DNA from: PR03 sp964353555
Lineage (GTDB): Bacteria; Myxococcota_A; UBA9160; PR03
Assembly (NCBI GenBank): GCA_964353555.1
Contig: CAYGWM010000005.1
Span: 1-64,000 of the forward strand
Direction: 5' to 3'
Length of the DNA: 64,000 bases
In this document: in pieces, positions 57,360-64,000 of the stretch
Layout of the letters: the number at the start of each line of letters is the position of its first letter
Numbering within the stretch: position 1 is the first letter of the stretch
The notes under the pieces: model-generated
Seen by the model: the letters and a program-made list of their open reading frames with translations, nothing else
What the model was told of the DNA's origin: nothing
Databases searched by the model: none
Translations under genes and position numbers: made by a program

Positions 57360-57974
57360 GTGATCAAGGCGAGGTTCGGCGACCGGCTCGACGGCTGGCT
57401 CGAAGCCGCGCTCCCGTTCCTGTTCCGGCGTCCCGTCAATCCGAATCTGCTGACCGTCATCGGGACGCTGGTCTCGGTAGGCGCCGGTGTCGCGTTCGCG
57501 ACAGGCCGCTTCGGCGCGGGCGCCGTGCTGATCCTCGTGGGCGGCGTGTTCGATCTCGTCGACGGCGTGATTGCGCGCCACCACAAGATCGCCACGGCCT
57601 TCGGGGCCTTTCTCGACTCGACGCTCGACCGCCTAGCCGACATGTCGATGTTGTTGGGCGTGATGTTGCACTACGCAGCCCTCGGCGACGCGGGCACGGT
57701 TTTGCTCGGCGGCATCGCGATGATCGCATCGGTGTTGACCTCGTACGCAAAGGCGCGCGCCGAGCAGTTCCTTCCCTCGTTCGAGGGTGGCTTCTTGGAG
57801 CGCGGCGAGCGGCTGACGATCCTCGGCGTCGGTGCGGTTTCCGGCTACATGGTCTTCGCGCTTTGGATCCTGGCGGTGGCGGGTAGCGCCACCGTCGCGT
57901 ACCGCTTTGCGATCGCGTATCGCGAGCTGGCCCGATTGGATGGCCAGTCGAAGCTCGGAGAGCACCCGGGATGA
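57360..57974 (+). CDS. CDP-alcohol phosphatidyltransferase family protein
   Basis: 204 residues, integral membrane, about six hydrophobic segments. The CAPT motif D-G-x2-A-R-x8-G-x3-D-x3-D is perfect, beginning at DLVDGVIARH and ending in FLDSTLDR. It transfers a phosphatidyl group from CDP-diacylglycerol to an alcohol such as glycerol phosphate, inositol phosphate or serine; the acceptor cannot be deduced, although pgpA in this window implies PG synthesis. GTG with GAGGAGA; ATGA overlap with the next gene. Confidence 0.9.
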   Translation: MIKARFGDRLDGWLEAALPFLFRRPVNPNLLTVIGTLVSVGAGVAFATGRFGAGAVLILVGGVFDLVDGVIARHHKIATAFGAFLDSTLDRLADMSMLLGVMLHYAALGDAGTVLLGGIAMIASVLTSYAKARAEQFLPSFEGGFLERGERLTILGVGAVSGYMVFALWILAVAGSATVAYRFAIAYRELARLDGQSKLGEHPG

Positions 57975-58345
57975 GTGAGCGAGATCCGGAGGACAAGGGT
58001 TTCAACGTGATCGATCGCCGTGGCAGTGCCGCCGAGACCCCACCGTCTCCGCCGCCGCCCGCCGCTGAGCCGGCGTCCCGTGGGCCAGACCCGAAGGTCG
58101 ATTTCTCGATGCTGGCGCAGTCGATCGCATTCTCGGCGCTCCACTATCTCGGCCTGATGACCGAGCCCGAGAGCGGTCGCGCCTCCGAGCGCGATCTCCC
58201 GCTCGCTCGCCACAACATCGAGATCCTAGAACTGCTCGAAGAAAAGACCCGCGGCAACCTGAGCGCCGAAGAGTCGAAGCTGATCGCGGACCTGCTCTAC
58301 GAGGTTCGGATGCACTTCGTCGAAGCGACGAAGTCGGCCTCGTAG
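57971..58345 (+). CDS. DUF1844-family protein
   Basis: 124 residues. A Pro-rich N-terminus and the DUF1844 core: FSMLAQSIAFSALHYLGL, later RHNIEILELLEEKTRGNLSAEE and LIADLLYEVRMHFVE. The family is common in deltaproteobacteria and planctomycetes and has no known function; it often accompanies ispE or pth genes. 4-nt overlap upstream, 3 nt before ispE. Confidence 0.88.
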   Translation: MSERDPEDKGFNVIDRRGSAAETPPSPPPPAAEPASRGPDPKVDFSMLAQSIAFSALHYLGLMTEPESGRASERDLPLARHNIEILELLEEKTRGNLSAEESKLIADLLYEVRMHFVEATKSAS

Positions 58346-58348
58346 CGG

Positions 58349-59266
58349 ATGAGCGATCCCGCCTGGTGCCTCGCACCGGCCAAGTTGAATCTGGGCCTGC
58401 GCGTGGTCGGGCGGCGCGGCGACGGTTACCACCTGCTCGAAAGCCTCTTCGTCCCTCTCGACCTCGCCGACCGCCTGCGTATCGAGGTGGAGCCCGCCGC
58501 GCAGACGTCGATCTCGGTCGCGCTGGTAGCGCATACCGGTGACGTCCCAGCCGGCGACGACAATCTGGCCGCCCGCGCCGCCCGCGCGTTTCTCGACGCG
58601 GCGGGGCTCGCCGCCCGTGTCACTCTCACGCTCGACAAGCAGATTCCGGTCGGCGCGGGGCTGGGTGGGGGCTCCAGCGATGCGGCGGCGATCCTCTGCG
58701 CACTGGCCCGTCACTTTGCGAACGCGCTCTCGGATCCGGCGCTGGCAGCGATCGCAGTGCGCCTCGGCGCCGATGTGCCGTTCTTCCTCGATCCGCGGCC
58801 TGCCTGGGTCACCGGGATCGGCGAGCAGATCGAGCCGGTCCCCGAGTTCCCGCCGCTCGACGTGCTGCTCGTCACTCCCGCCCCACCGCTCGCCACGGCC
58901 GACGTGTTCCGCGCCTTCGACGCCGCGTTGACGCCCCCAAGCCCCAGCCGTAGGATGCCCGCGCTTCGGAGCGGTTCAGGCTGGCTACCCTCCGCAGCGC
59001 TTCTCGCCAACGATTTGGAGCCCATCGCCGCGCGACTCCGACCCGGGATCGAGCGGATTCGGTCCGAATTGGAGCGGCTCGGCGCACGGGCAGTCGCAAT
59101 GTCGGGCAGCGGGCCTACGGTGTTCGGCCTGTTCCGCGACGTGGAGCAGGCCCAGGCAGCCAGCAAAGAGGGGCGCTTCGAAGCGACGGACCGCGTGATC
59201 GTGACCCGCTCGCACGGCGCGCCCAGCTCGATTCCCGAGGGTGGGAAGTTCTGGGGCGTCGTCTAA
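58349..59266 (+). CDS. ispE: 4-diphosphocytidyl-2-C-methyl-D-erythritol kinase
   Basis: 305 residues, GHMP kinase of the MEP pathway. N-terminal APAKLNLGLRVVGRRGDGYHLLESLF, ATP loop VGAGLGGGSSDAAAILCAL, C-terminal AVAMSGSGPTVFGLF. The last codons, WGVV and the stop, are formed by the first 15 bases of the following tRNA gene, so the stop codon lies in the tRNA D-stem region. ATG 58349 has no Shine-Dalgarno and probably depends on coupling. Confidence 0.94.
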   Translation: MSDPAWCLAPAKLNLGLRVVGRRGDGYHLLESLFVPLDLADRLRIEVEPAAQTSISVALVAHTGDVPAGDDNLAARAARAFLDAAGLAARVTLTLDKQIPVGAGLGGGSSDAAAILCALARHFANALSDPALAAIAVRLGADVPFFLDPRPAWVTGIGEQIEPVPEFPPLDVLLVTPAPPLATADVFRAFDAALTPPSPSRRMPALRSGSGWLPSAALLANDLEPIAARLRPGIERIRSELERLGARAVAMSGSGPTVFGLFRDVEQAQAASKEGRFEATDRVIVTRSHGAPSSIPEGGKFWGVV

Positions 59267-59325
59267 TGGTAGGACAGCGGCCTTTGGAGCCGTGTGTGGA
59301 GGTTCGAATCCTCCCGCCCCAGCCA
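59252..59325 (+). tRNA. tRNA-Gln (anticodon TTG)
   Basis: Complete 74-nt cloverleaf. Acceptor TGGGGCG/CGCCCCA, D arm GTC-TAATGGTAG-GAC, anticodon arm GCGGC-CTTTGGA-GCCGT with anticodon TTG, variable loop GTGT, T arm GGAGG-TTCGAAT-CCTCC, then discriminator G and encoded CCA. The TAATGGTAG D loop is typical. Overlaps the end of ispE by 15 nt; prs follows after 28 nt. Synteny ispE-tRNAGln-prs is common in deltaproteobacteria. Confidence 0.96.
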
Positions 59326-59353
59326 GTTCATCATTTCCGGGACGGAGAGTTCG

Positions 59354-60289
59354 GTGCAGCGGATGAAGCTCTTTCACGGCAATGCCAATCCTGATCTGGC
59401 CGCTTCGGTAGCGGCCTACCTTGGCGTGCCGACGGGGCGGGCGCGCGTCACGACGTTCAGTGACGGCGAGATCCAGTGCGAGATCGAAGAGAACGTGCGC
59501 GGGCTCGACTGCTTCGTCGTGCAGTCCACCAGCAACCCGGCCAATCGCCACCTGATGGAATTGCTGATCATGGTGGACGCGCTGCGCCGCTCGTCGGCGC
59601 GCCGTATCACGGCCGTGATTCCGTACTACGGCTACGCGCGCCAGGATCGCAAGGTCGCCCCGCGCGTGCCGATCACCGCCAAGCTCGTCGCCGACCTGAT
59701 CTCGACCGCGGGGACCGATCGCGTGCTCTGCATCGACCTCCACGCCGGTCAGATCCAGGGCTTCTTCAACATCCCCGTCGACAATCTCTACGCGACACCG
59801 GTGCTGCTGCCGGCGATCCAGAGCTTCGGCAAGAACACCTGCATCATCTCGCCCGACGCCGGCGGCGTGGAGCGCGCACGCGCCTATGCGAAGCGCCTCG
59901 ACGCCAAGCTCGCGATCATCGACAAACGGCGCGAGAAGGCGAACGTCGCGGAGATCATGCACATCATCGGCGAAGTCGAGGGCCTCGAGTGCGTGATCGT
60001 CGACGACATGGTCGACACCGCCGGCACGCTCACCGAAGCGGCGCGCGCGCTCAAGGAGCAGGGCGCCGCGGGAGTCTACGCCGCGATCACCCACCCGGTG
60101 CTGTCGGGGCCGGCGATCGAGCGGATCGACAAGTCGGCTCTCCAGCAACTCGTCGTGACCGACACGATCCCGTTGCACGAAGCAGCGCGCGGTTGCGAGA
60201 AGATCAAAGTGATGTCCATCGCCAATTTGTTGGGCGAGGCGATCAGACGCATTACCAACGAGGAGAGCGTCAGCTCTCTCTTCGTCTAG
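59354..60289 (+). CDS. prs: Ribose-phosphate pyrophosphokinase
   Basis: 311 residues. Makes PRPP from ribose-5-phosphate and ATP. Signatures: KLFHGNANPDLA, FSDGEIQCEIEENVRG, YYGYARQDRK, DLHAGQIQGFF, ISPDAGGVERARAYAKRL and the PRPP loop VIVDDMVDTAGTL. GTG 59354 has GGAGAG 4 nt upstream and gives a short extra N-terminus as in E. coli Prs; ATG 59363 is the alternative. Confidence 0.96.
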   Translation: MQRMKLFHGNANPDLAASVAAYLGVPTGRARVTTFSDGEIQCEIEENVRGLDCFVVQSTSNPANRHLMELLIMVDALRRSSARRITAVIPYYGYARQDRKVAPRVPITAKLVADLISTAGTDRVLCIDLHAGQIQGFFNIPVDNLYATPVLLPAIQSFGKNTCIISPDAGGVERARAYAKRLDAKLAIIDKRREKANVAEIMHIIGEVEGLECVIVDDMVDTAGTLTEAARALKEQGAAGVYAAITHPVLSGPAIERIDKSALQQLVVTDTIPLHEAARGCEKIKVMSIANLLGEAIRRITNEESVSSLFV

Positions 60290-60298
60290 GAGACTGCC

Positions 60299-60964
60299 AT
60301 GTCCGAGACTGCACTCGTCGTCGAGTCCCGCGCATCGATCGGCAAGGGCGCCGCGCGAAAGCTGCGCGCCGCTGGCCGCATTCCTGCCGTCCTCTATGGA
60401 CAGGGCAAGGCGTCGGTGCCGTTGACGATCGATCCGCGCGCGCTCGAGAAGGTGCTGCGCTCGGGCGGCGCCAACGCGCTGCTCGATCTCACCGTCGAAG
60501 GTCGCCCGGAGCTGGGCAGTCCCGTCGCGCTGGTGAAGGAACTTCAGCGCCACCCGATTCGCGGCACGATCGTGCACGCCGATCTCTACCAGGTGGACCT
60601 GACGCGCACCGTCGAGGTCGAAGTCCCGGTGCACCTGATCGGCAAGGCCAAGGGCCTCGATTTCGGCGGCATCCTCGAACACTCGTTGCGCGAAATTGCA
60701 CTCGAGTGTCTGCCGCGCTCGATTCCCGCGGCGATCGAAGTCGACATCACCAACATGGAGCTCGGCGACGTCATCCACGTCCGCGATCTCGTGCTCCCCG
60801 CCGGTGTCTCGCTGCTGACCGACCCGGATCTCGGCGTCGTGCACGTCGCGCTGCCCGCGGCCGAGGAGACGCCTGTGGCGCCGACCGCGGAAGCCGCGGC
60901 GGCTGCTGCGACCGGCGAGGCGGCGGGCGCTGCGGCGGCAACGGCTGCGAAGAAGTCCGACTAG
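60299..60964 (+). CDS. rplY: Ribosomal protein bL25 (Ctc-type, long form)
   Basis: 221 residues. Binds 5S rRNA. N-terminal L25 domain (RASIGKGAARKLRAAGRIPAVLYG; HADLYQVDLT) and the C-terminal TL5/Ctc beta domain (VPVHLIGKAKGLDFGGILEH; IHVRDLVLPAGVSLL). The 40-residue Ala/Glu-rich tail is variable in the family. AGGAGA before ATG. Confidence 0.96.
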   Translation: MSETALVVESRASIGKGAARKLRAAGRIPAVLYGQGKASVPLTIDPRALEKVLRSGGANALLDLTVEGRPELGSPVALVKELQRHPIRGTIVHADLYQVDLTRTVEVEVPVHLIGKAKGLDFGGILEHSLREIALECLPRSIPAAIEVDITNMELGDVIHVRDLVLPAGVSLLTDPDLGVVHVALPAAEETPVAPTAEAAAAAATGEAAGAAAATAAKKSD

Positions 60965-61056
60965 TCCTCGTGATCCTCGCCGCTCGCCGTTGGCTCGCTA
61001 CGCGGGAGCGGCCTTGTGACCTCGCCGCTCGCCGTCGGCTCGCTACGCGGGACTAG
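60961..61056 (+). repeat. Tandem pair of 33-bp repeats between rplY and pth
   Basis: Copies at 60975-61007 and 61020-61052 differ at one base (core CGCTCGCCGT then GGCTCGCTACGCGG). The whole block is bounded by CTAGTCC (60961-60967) and its complement GGACTAG (61050-61056). It abuts the rplY stop and lies just before the pth ribosome site AGGAAG. Confidence 0.65.
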
Positions 61057-61065
61057 GAAGACCCG

Positions 61066-61656
61066 GTGAAGCTCGTTGTTGGCCTCGGCAATCCTGGAGC
61101 CGAGTACGAGCACACGCGACACAACGTGGGCTTCCGCATCATCGAATGTCTCGCAGCGCGGCACCGGATCGCGCTGCGACGCGAGGGACGGCTGCACGCG
61201 AACTTCGGCGTCGGAACCATCGCCGGCTCCGAGGCGGCGCTGCTCGAACCGCAGACCTACATGAATCTGTCTGGACGCGCGGTGCTAGCCACACTCGACA
61301 CCTACCCGATCGATCCGGCGACCGATTTGCTCGTCGTCTACGACGACCTCGATCTGCCGTTTGGTCGCTTGCGGCTGCGCGCTTCGGGCGGCGCCGGCGG
61401 GCACAACGGCATCGGCGACATCCAGCAGCAACTCGGCCGCCACGACTTCGCGCGTCTCCGCTTCGGGATCGGGCGACCACCGTTTGGCGAAGATCCCATT
61501 GCGCACGTGCTCGCGCCGTTCCGCGCCGACGAGCAAGCCCAGCTCGGCGCGCACCTCGATGCCGCGAGCGACGCGATCGAGCTGGCGCTCGCGGAAGGCG
61601 TCGCGCGCGCGATGAATCGCGTCAATGCGGGGCCGCCCGCCGAGACGGCGCCGTGA
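61066..61656 (+). CDS. pth: Peptidyl-tRNA hydrolase
   Basis: 196 residues. Frees tRNA from prematurely released peptidyl-tRNA. KLVVGLGNPGAEYEHTRHNV carries the substrate Asn and catalytic His; PQTYMNLSG, VVYDDLDLPFGRLRLRASG and GGHNGIGDI are also conserved. GTG start with AGGAAG. 4-nt GTGA overlap with nhaA. Confidence 0.96.
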   Translation: MKLVVGLGNPGAEYEHTRHNVGFRIIECLAARHRIALRREGRLHANFGVGTIAGSEAALLEPQTYMNLSGRAVLATLDTYPIDPATDLLVVYDDLDLPFGRLRLRASGGAGGHNGIGDIQQQLGRHDFARLRFGIGRPPFGEDPIAHVLAPFRADEQAQLGAHLDAASDAIELALAEGVARAMNRVNAGPPAETAP

Positions 61657-62858
61657 GCAACCGCCCGCGCGCCGTAGAGCGAATCAGCGGCGCCTTTACG
61701 CGCTTCGTCGCGCTCGAAGCCGCGAGCACGATCCTGCTGCTCGCGGCGACCGTGCTGGCGCTCGCGCTCGCCAATTCGCCGCTGCATGACGCGTACGAAC
61801 ACGTCTTGCATCTGCCGCTCTCGTTGCGCTTCGGTTCGCTCGGGCTCGAGATGTCGGTCGGCCATTTCGTGAACGACGCGCTGATGGCGATCTTCTTCTT
61901 CGTCGTCGGCATGGAGATCAAGCGCGAGCTGGTGCGCGGTGAGCTGTCGTCGCCGATTCGCGCCGCGCTGCCGGTATTCGGCGCGCTCGGCGGCATGATC
62001 GTGCCGGCCGCGATCTACGCGGCGCTGCACTGGGGTGGGCCGGCGCTGCGCGGTTGGGGCATCCCGATGGCGACCGACATCGCGTTCGCGGTCGCTGCGC
62101 TGGGCATCTTCGGTGCGCGCGTCCCGTCTGGCTTGAAGGTATTCCTGCTCGCGCTGGCGATCGCCGACGACATTGGCGCCGTCGTGGTGATCGCGCTCTT
62201 CTACGCGGCCGGCATTGCGCCGCAGTGGCTCGCGGTCGCCGCTGCCGGGCTTGCGCTCTGCTTTTTGCTCCATCGCTCTGGCGTGCGCTCCTATGGCGTG
62301 TACTTCCTCGTGGGCACGCTGGTCTGGTACGCGACGCTGCGAAGCGGCGTACATGCGACGATCGGCGGCGTGCTGCTCGGCCTGCTGACACCGGCACGCC
62401 CGCTTCCCGGCGCCGAGCATGCGCCGGTGGATGATCTGATCCATCGACTCCATCCGTGGGTCGCGTTCGTCATCATGCCGCTCTTTGCGCTCTGCAACGC
62501 AGGTGTCGCACTCGACGCTTCGAGCCTCGGCGACGCGCAGACGCAGCGTGTCGCGATCGCGGTCGTGATGGGCCTGCTGCTCGGCAAACCGGTCGGCATC
62601 ACGCTCTTCGCCTGGCTCGCGGTGCGCGCCGGCGTTGCGGAGCTGCCGAACCGCGTCGGCTGGTCGCAGATCGTTGGAGCCGGCGTCCTCGCAGGCATCG
62701 GCTTCACGGTGGCGCTTTTCATCGCCGCGCTCGCCTTCGAGGACACGCGCTTCGTCGCCGGGGCGAAGGTGGGGATCCTCGCGGCCTCGCTGCTGGCCAC
62801 CGTTCTGGGCGCAGCGCTGCTGGCGCGGGTCCTGCCTCGCTCGGCCAATCGGGATTAG
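61653..62858 (+). CDS. nhaA: Na+/H+ antiporter NhaA
   Basis: 401 residues, 12 hydrophobic segments. Signatures: FFFVVGMEIKRELVRGELS, WGIPMATDIAFAVAALGIFG and IADDIGAVVVIALFY with the paired Asp residues that bind and exchange ions. Exports sodium at alkaline pH using the proton gradient. GTG 61653 overlaps the pth stop, so it is translated with the housekeeping operon. Standard length. Confidence 0.95.
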   Translation: MSNRPRAVERISGAFTRFVALEAASTILLLAATVLALALANSPLHDAYEHVLHLPLSLRFGSLGLEMSVGHFVNDALMAIFFFVVGMEIKRELVRGELSSPIRAALPVFGALGGMIVPAAIYAALHWGGPALRGWGIPMATDIAFAVAALGIFGARVPSGLKVFLLALAIADDIGAVVVIALFYAAGIAPQWLAVAAAGLALCFLLHRSGVRSYGVYFLVGTLVWYATLRSGVHATIGGVLLGLLTPARPLPGAEHAPVDDLIHRLHPWVAFVIMPLFALCNAGVALDASSLGDAQTQRVAIAVVMGLLLGKPVGITLFAWLAVRAGVAELPNRVGWSQIVGAGVLAGIGFTVALFIAALAFEDTRFVAGAKVGILAASLLATVLGAALLARVLPRSANRD

Positions 62859-62879
62859 ATCGACGGCCCATTTCGATCA

Positions 62880-62925
62880 ATTGTCCGGATTGACTGAACG
62901 ATTGTCTGGCGTGTAGTCTTCGCGC
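62880..62925 (+). promoter_or_regulatory. MocR promoter with direct-repeat operator, leaderless
   Basis: ATTGTCCGG (62880-62888) and ATTGTCTGG (62901-62909) are direct repeats 21 nt apart, two helical turns. They bracket TTGACT (62890-62895, -35) with TAGTCT (62914-62919, -10, 18-nt spacer). The ATG at 62926 is 6 nt after the -10 and has no Shine-Dalgarno, so the transcript is probably leaderless and autoregulated. Confidence 0.6.
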
Positions 62926-64000
62926 ATGGTGTTTGCGCTAGACCGCAGCCCGGACACTGGCGGACAGCCGGTCTACCAGCAGATCGCGGCGCACTTTCGG
63001 GGCGAGATCGAAGCCGGGCGGCTCGGCGCCGGCGATCGATTGCCGACGATCCGCGAGCTGGCTCGCACGCTGGGCGTGAATCGCGACACGGTGGCGCTCG
63101 CCTACGATGAGCTGTCGCGCTCCGGTTTCATCGAGGCCACGGTCGGCCGCGGCACCTTCGTCCGGAAGTCCTTCCAGAGCGAGGCCAGTCGCGCACCGGC
63201 GCCCTTCGAGCCGGTGCTGTCACCGCTCGTCGATCGACTGCTCGACTTCGAGCGCGCGCGTGTTCGCTACGCGGCGCCGGCCGGCACGGTGCCGCTGCAC
63301 TCGCTGGTGCCCGACCCGTCCCTCTACCCGGTCGACGAATTCCGCCGCGCGCTGAACCGCGTACTCAGCGAACGCGGCTCTGAGCTGCTGCGCTACGGAG
63401 CCGCGCAGGGCGATGCGGCGTTGCGCGCTGCGCTCGCCGAGCGACTGCGCGCCACCGGGATGAACGTGAGCGCCGATTCGGTGACGCTCACGCAGGGCGC
63501 GAGTGAGGGCATCGTGCTCGCGCTGCGGCTCTTCGCGACGGCGGGCGACGCGGTGGCGGTCGAGGAACCCACCTACCACAACGTGCTCGGCGCGCTGGCC
63601 GCGCAGGGACTGCGCGCCGTACCGGTGCCGATGCGAGACGGCGCGCCCGATCTCGTCGCGCTCGAACGGGTGCTCGAACGGGCCGAAGTGAAGGCGTTCT
63701 ACACGATGCCGACCTTTCACAACCCGCTCGGCACGAGTACGCCGCTCGCGCATCGACGCGCGCTGCTCGCGATCGCCGGGGCCGCCGGAAAGCCGGTGAT
63801 CGAGGACGCCTACGAGATGGATCTGCGCTTCGCGGGCAAGCCCGTGCCGCCGCTCGCGGCGCTCGATTCGCGCGGTCTCGTGGTGCAGCTCACCTCGTTC
63901 TCGAAGTCACTGTTCCCGGGCGCGCGCGTCGGCGCGATCGCGGCACGCGGTCGCATCGTCGACGCGCTGCTCGCGCTCAAACACGCGAGTGATCTCGGCG
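62926..64000 (+). CDS. MocR/PdxR-type regulator: GntR helix-turn-helix fused to aminotransferase (truncated at window end)
   Basis: 358 residues visible; the full protein would be about 450-490. N-terminal GntR winged helix (PVYQQIAAHFRGEIEAGRLG; RLPTIRELARTLGVNRDTVALAY), a linker, then a class I aminotransferase domain (LTQGASEGIVLALRLFATAG; YTMPTFHNPLGTS). The PLP Lys is in QLTSFSKSLFPGARVGA. Such proteins sense PLP-amino acid adducts and control transport or vitamin B6 genes. The target is not evident because the downstream DNA is outside the window. It is not co-oriented with another obvious target. Confidence 0.92.
   Translation, partial: MVFALDRSPDTGGQPVYQQIAAHFRGEIEAGRLGAGDRLPTIRELARTLGVNRDTVALAYDELSRSGFIEATVGRGTFVRKSFQSEASRAPAPFEPVLSPLVDRLLDFERARVRYAAPAGTVPLHSLVPDPSLYPVDEFRRALNRVLSERGSELLRYGAAQGDAALRAALAERLRATGMNVSADSVTLTQGASEGIVLALRLFATAGDAVAVEEPTYHNVLGALAAQGLRAVPVPMRDGAPDLVALERVLERAEVKAFYTMPTFHNPLGTSTPLAHRRALLAIAGAAGKPVIEDAYEMDLRFAGKPVPPLAALDSRGLVVQLTSFSKSLFPGARVGAIAARGRIVDALLALKHASDLG

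Overview
The window is GC-rich, densely coded bacterial chromosome with about 62 protein genes, one tRNA, and no insertion sequence, phage or CRISPR array that I can see. Gene content and order (pgpA-cinA-thpR-recA, alaS next to ispG, ispE-tRNAGln-prs-rplY-pth, a Myxococcus-type PilZ protein, a DUF1844 protein, many TPR proteins, Lol/Bam/Lgt envelope genes) point to a Gram-negative, didermal, probably deltaproteobacteria-like lineage (Myxococcota, Desulfobacterota or Binatota-like). This placement is inference. ETF-ubiquinone oxidoreductase and a proton-translocating transhydrogenase suggest respiratory metabolism.

Layout. 0.3-7.7 kb: a co-directional exopolysaccharide cluster that looks like a divergent poly-N-acetylglucosamine (Pga-type) system led by a KaiC-like/receiver fusion protein. 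7.8-16.6 kb: IMPase-like protein, ETF-QO, split transhydrogenase (pntAB, pntB), TetR regulator, lgt, PAS histidine kinase and a lytic transglycosylase. 16.9-25.5 kb: hydrolase, moaC, a secreted protein, radC, PilZ, ssb, plsC, ftsK, lolA. 25.5-33.3 kb: an 0.8-kb leader region with a good promoter, then a complete Pup-proteasome locus (mpa-dop-pup-prcB-prcA-pafA) and a small coiled-coil membrane protein. 33.4-44.9 kb: mreB, then a minus-strand operon (HEAT protein, yqgF, mltG, SCP2 protein, cmoA, isoprenylcysteine-methyltransferase-like protein), then pgpA-cinA-thpR-recA and an SDR. 45.3-64 kb: pilT, hflX, alaS, ispG, cvpA, an FAD oxidoreductase, CBS protein, TPR protein, bamD, a lipoprotein, a CDP-alcohol phosphatidyltransferase, DUF1844, ispE, tRNA-Gln, prs, rplY, pth, nhaA and a MocR-type regulator cut by the window end.

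The outstanding system is the Pup-proteasome: ATPase, 20S alpha and beta, Pup ending in GGQ, the deamidase/depupylase Dop and the ligase PafA, all adjacent in the order known from actinobacteria but in an otherwise proteobacteria-like neighbourhood. Its Pup has an unusual basic N-terminal extension.

Two cross-cutting observations matter for gene models. First, four of six 100-N gaps are flanked by perfect 55-bp duplications. They are unmerged contig overlaps, and collapsing them restores two interrupted genes. Second, at least six genes start 6-7 nt downstream of a TANNNT -10 box with no Shine-Dalgarno sequence, which suggests that leaderless mRNAs are common here. Many other genes are coupled by 1-4 nt ATGA/GTGA/TGATG overlaps.
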